Source: Flavobacteriaceae bacterium
GTDB taxonomy: Bacteria; Bacteroidota; Bacteroidia; Flavobacteriales; Flavobacteriaceae
Direction: 5' to 3'
Assembly (NCBI GenBank): GCA_023700885.1
Contig: JAMPYA010000008.1
Location: 1-26,129, forward strand
DNA: 26,129 nt
In this document: positions 25,255-26,129 of the stretch, one piece after another
Position numbering within the stretch: position 1 is the first letter of the stretch
Layout: each line of letters starts with the position of its first letter
Program-made: the position numbers and the translations under genes
Notes under the pieces: generated by a model
What the model saw: only the letters and a program-made list of their open reading frames with translations
Database searches by the model: none
Told to the model about the DNA's origin: nothing

Positions 25255-26129
25255 ATGAGAAAACAACTTTTATTTTTAACTGCTCTTTTGATCAGCCTAA
25301 CAATATCAGCACAAAAAGAGGAAATAAAAACAGCAGAAAAGGAAATTAAAATCCAAAATTTTCCTGCAGCAATTGCTGCATTAGAACAAGCAGATGCTTT
25401 AATTGCTAATGTTGACGATAAAACAAAAGCAAAATTTTATTTTTTAAAAGGTCAAGCATATTACGGAAACGGTACAATTACAGAAAACTTTGCAAAATCT
25501 GGTATTGCGCTTAATGAAGCAATTAAGATAGAAACAAAAACTGGCCCTAAGTACACTAAAGATGCTTCAGAAATGTTAATTAAAATGGTTGAAAAAGTTG
25601 CAAAAGATGCAAGTACAGCCTATGAAGGTCAAGATTTTGGTAAAGCAGCAAGAGATTTTAATTTAGTTTATACTTTAAGTCCAAAAGATACTTCTTACTT
25701 AGAAAATGCTGCCTTAGCTTTATATTTTGCTAAAGATCATCAAAAATCAATCGATCTTTATAAAGATCTGTTAAAAATGGGATACACCGGAATTTACACT
25801 GTATATAAAGGAACCAGTAAAACAAACGGTCAAGATCTTTATTTTGCAACAAAAAAGGAGATGGATCAACAAGTTAAATTTGGAGTTATTGAAAATCCAG
25901 AAGTAGTTGTTCAAGAGTCTAGAAGATCTAATATATCTAAAAATATAGTAATGAATTATTTAGCTTTAAATGATCATAAAGGAGCATTAGAAGCAGTAAA
26001 AGAGGCTAGAACTCAATACCCTAATGATTATAATCTTCTTATTGACGAAGCTAATATTTATTATAGTTTAGGTGATAATACTAAGTTTAAAGAAAAATTA
26101 GAAGAAGCCGTTAAAATTAATCCAACTGA
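25255..26129 (+). CDS. Secreted tetratricopeptide-repeat protein (3' end outside window)
   Basis: An open frame of 291 codons starts at ATG 25255 and runs off the right edge without a stop. It begins with a signal peptide (MRKQLLFLTALLISLTISAQ), so it is exported to the periplasm. The remainder is alpha-helical with TPR-like helix pairs: FPAAIAALEQADALI and AKFYFLKGQAYYGNG, then AYEGQDFGKAARDFNLVYTL, NAALALYFAKDHQKSIDLYK, and near the edge NYLALNDHKGALEAVKEA and LLIDEANIYYSLGD. TPR proteins mediate protein-protein contacts; the partner is unknown. It lies 42 nt after gyrA with no terminator between, so it is probably cotranscribed. Confidence 0.88.
   Translation, partial: MRKQLLFLTALLISLTISAQKEEIKTAEKEIKIQNFPAAIAALEQADALIANVDDKTKAKFYFLKGQAYYGNGTITENFAKSGIALNEAIKIETKTGPKYTKDASEMLIKMVEKVAKDASTAYEGQDFGKAARDFNLVYTLSPKDTSYLENAALALYFAKDHQKSIDLYKDLLKMGYTGIYTVYKGTSKTNGQDLYFATKKEMDQQVKFGVIENPEVVVQESRRSNISKNIVMNYLALNDHKGALEAVKEARTQYPNDYNLLIDEANIYYSLGDNTKFKEKLEEAVKINPT

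Noticed and set aside
1..26129. Mobile elements, CRISPR arrays, tRNA or rRNA genes, defence systems
   Set aside because: No transposase, integrase, phage, repeat-spacer or RNA-gene pattern was found on either strand by eye; gene content and composition are uniform.

Overview
The window is a stretch of chromosome from a low-GC member of the Bacteroidota, most likely a flavobacterium (Flavobacteriaceae). Signs of this are the strong A+T bias in codons and spacers, putative promoters of the TAnnTTTG type, TonB-dependent receptor and DUF4369/TlpA-type lipoprotein genes, a GyrA with the flavobacterial QNRGGVGQKG box, and secreted proteins ending their signal peptides in ...AQ or ...SQ. Nothing indicates a mobile element, CRISPR array, prophage, tRNA or rRNA. 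Gene order and composition look like ordinary core and near-core chromosome.

Layout. 1-2920 (+): the 3' part of a BtuB-like TonB-dependent receptor, cut by the left edge, then a YqjM-type old yellow enzyme closed by a terminator. 3021-4733 (-): a long FHS-family sugar transporter. 4936-8551 (+): secreted cyclophilin, OprO/OprP-like porin, and a glycerophosphodiesterase-LamG lipoprotein or secreted protein. 8638-11726 (+): a tight tgt - lptF/G - EamA operon whose genes are 1 nt apart or overlap. 11802-14353 (+): accA and the bifunctional NAD(P)HX repair enzyme, each followed by a hairpin terminator. 14386-15408 (-): DUF4369/thioredoxin lipoprotein. 15560-17071 (+) hutH and 17078-17866 (-) a PhzF-family protein, tail to tail only 6 nt apart. 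18138-19124 (+): an uncharacterised cysteine-rich lipoprotein behind a long leader. 19174-22468 (-): clpC followed by a UlaG-like metallo-beta-lactamase-fold protein. 22729-26129 (+): gyrA and the start of a secreted TPR protein, cut by the right edge.

How the genes fit together. Much of the window is housekeeping: tRNA queuosine modification (Tgt), LPS export (LptF/G), fatty-acid synthesis (AccA), metabolite repair (Nnr), proteolysis (ClpC) and DNA topology (GyrA). The rest is cell-envelope uptake and surface proteins (receptor, porin, GDPD, thioredoxin lipoprotein, cysteine-rich lipoprotein). No obvious new multi-gene system is present. The points most worth a second look are a Tgt that has lost its three zinc-binding cysteines, an FHS transporter that lacks both proton-coupling acidic residues of FucP and carries an extra helix pair, an array of palindromes between the divergent clpC and gyrA genes, and a 14-codon open reading frame in the leader of the cysteine-rich lipoprotein gene. 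All assignments come from reading motifs by eye. No database search was run.
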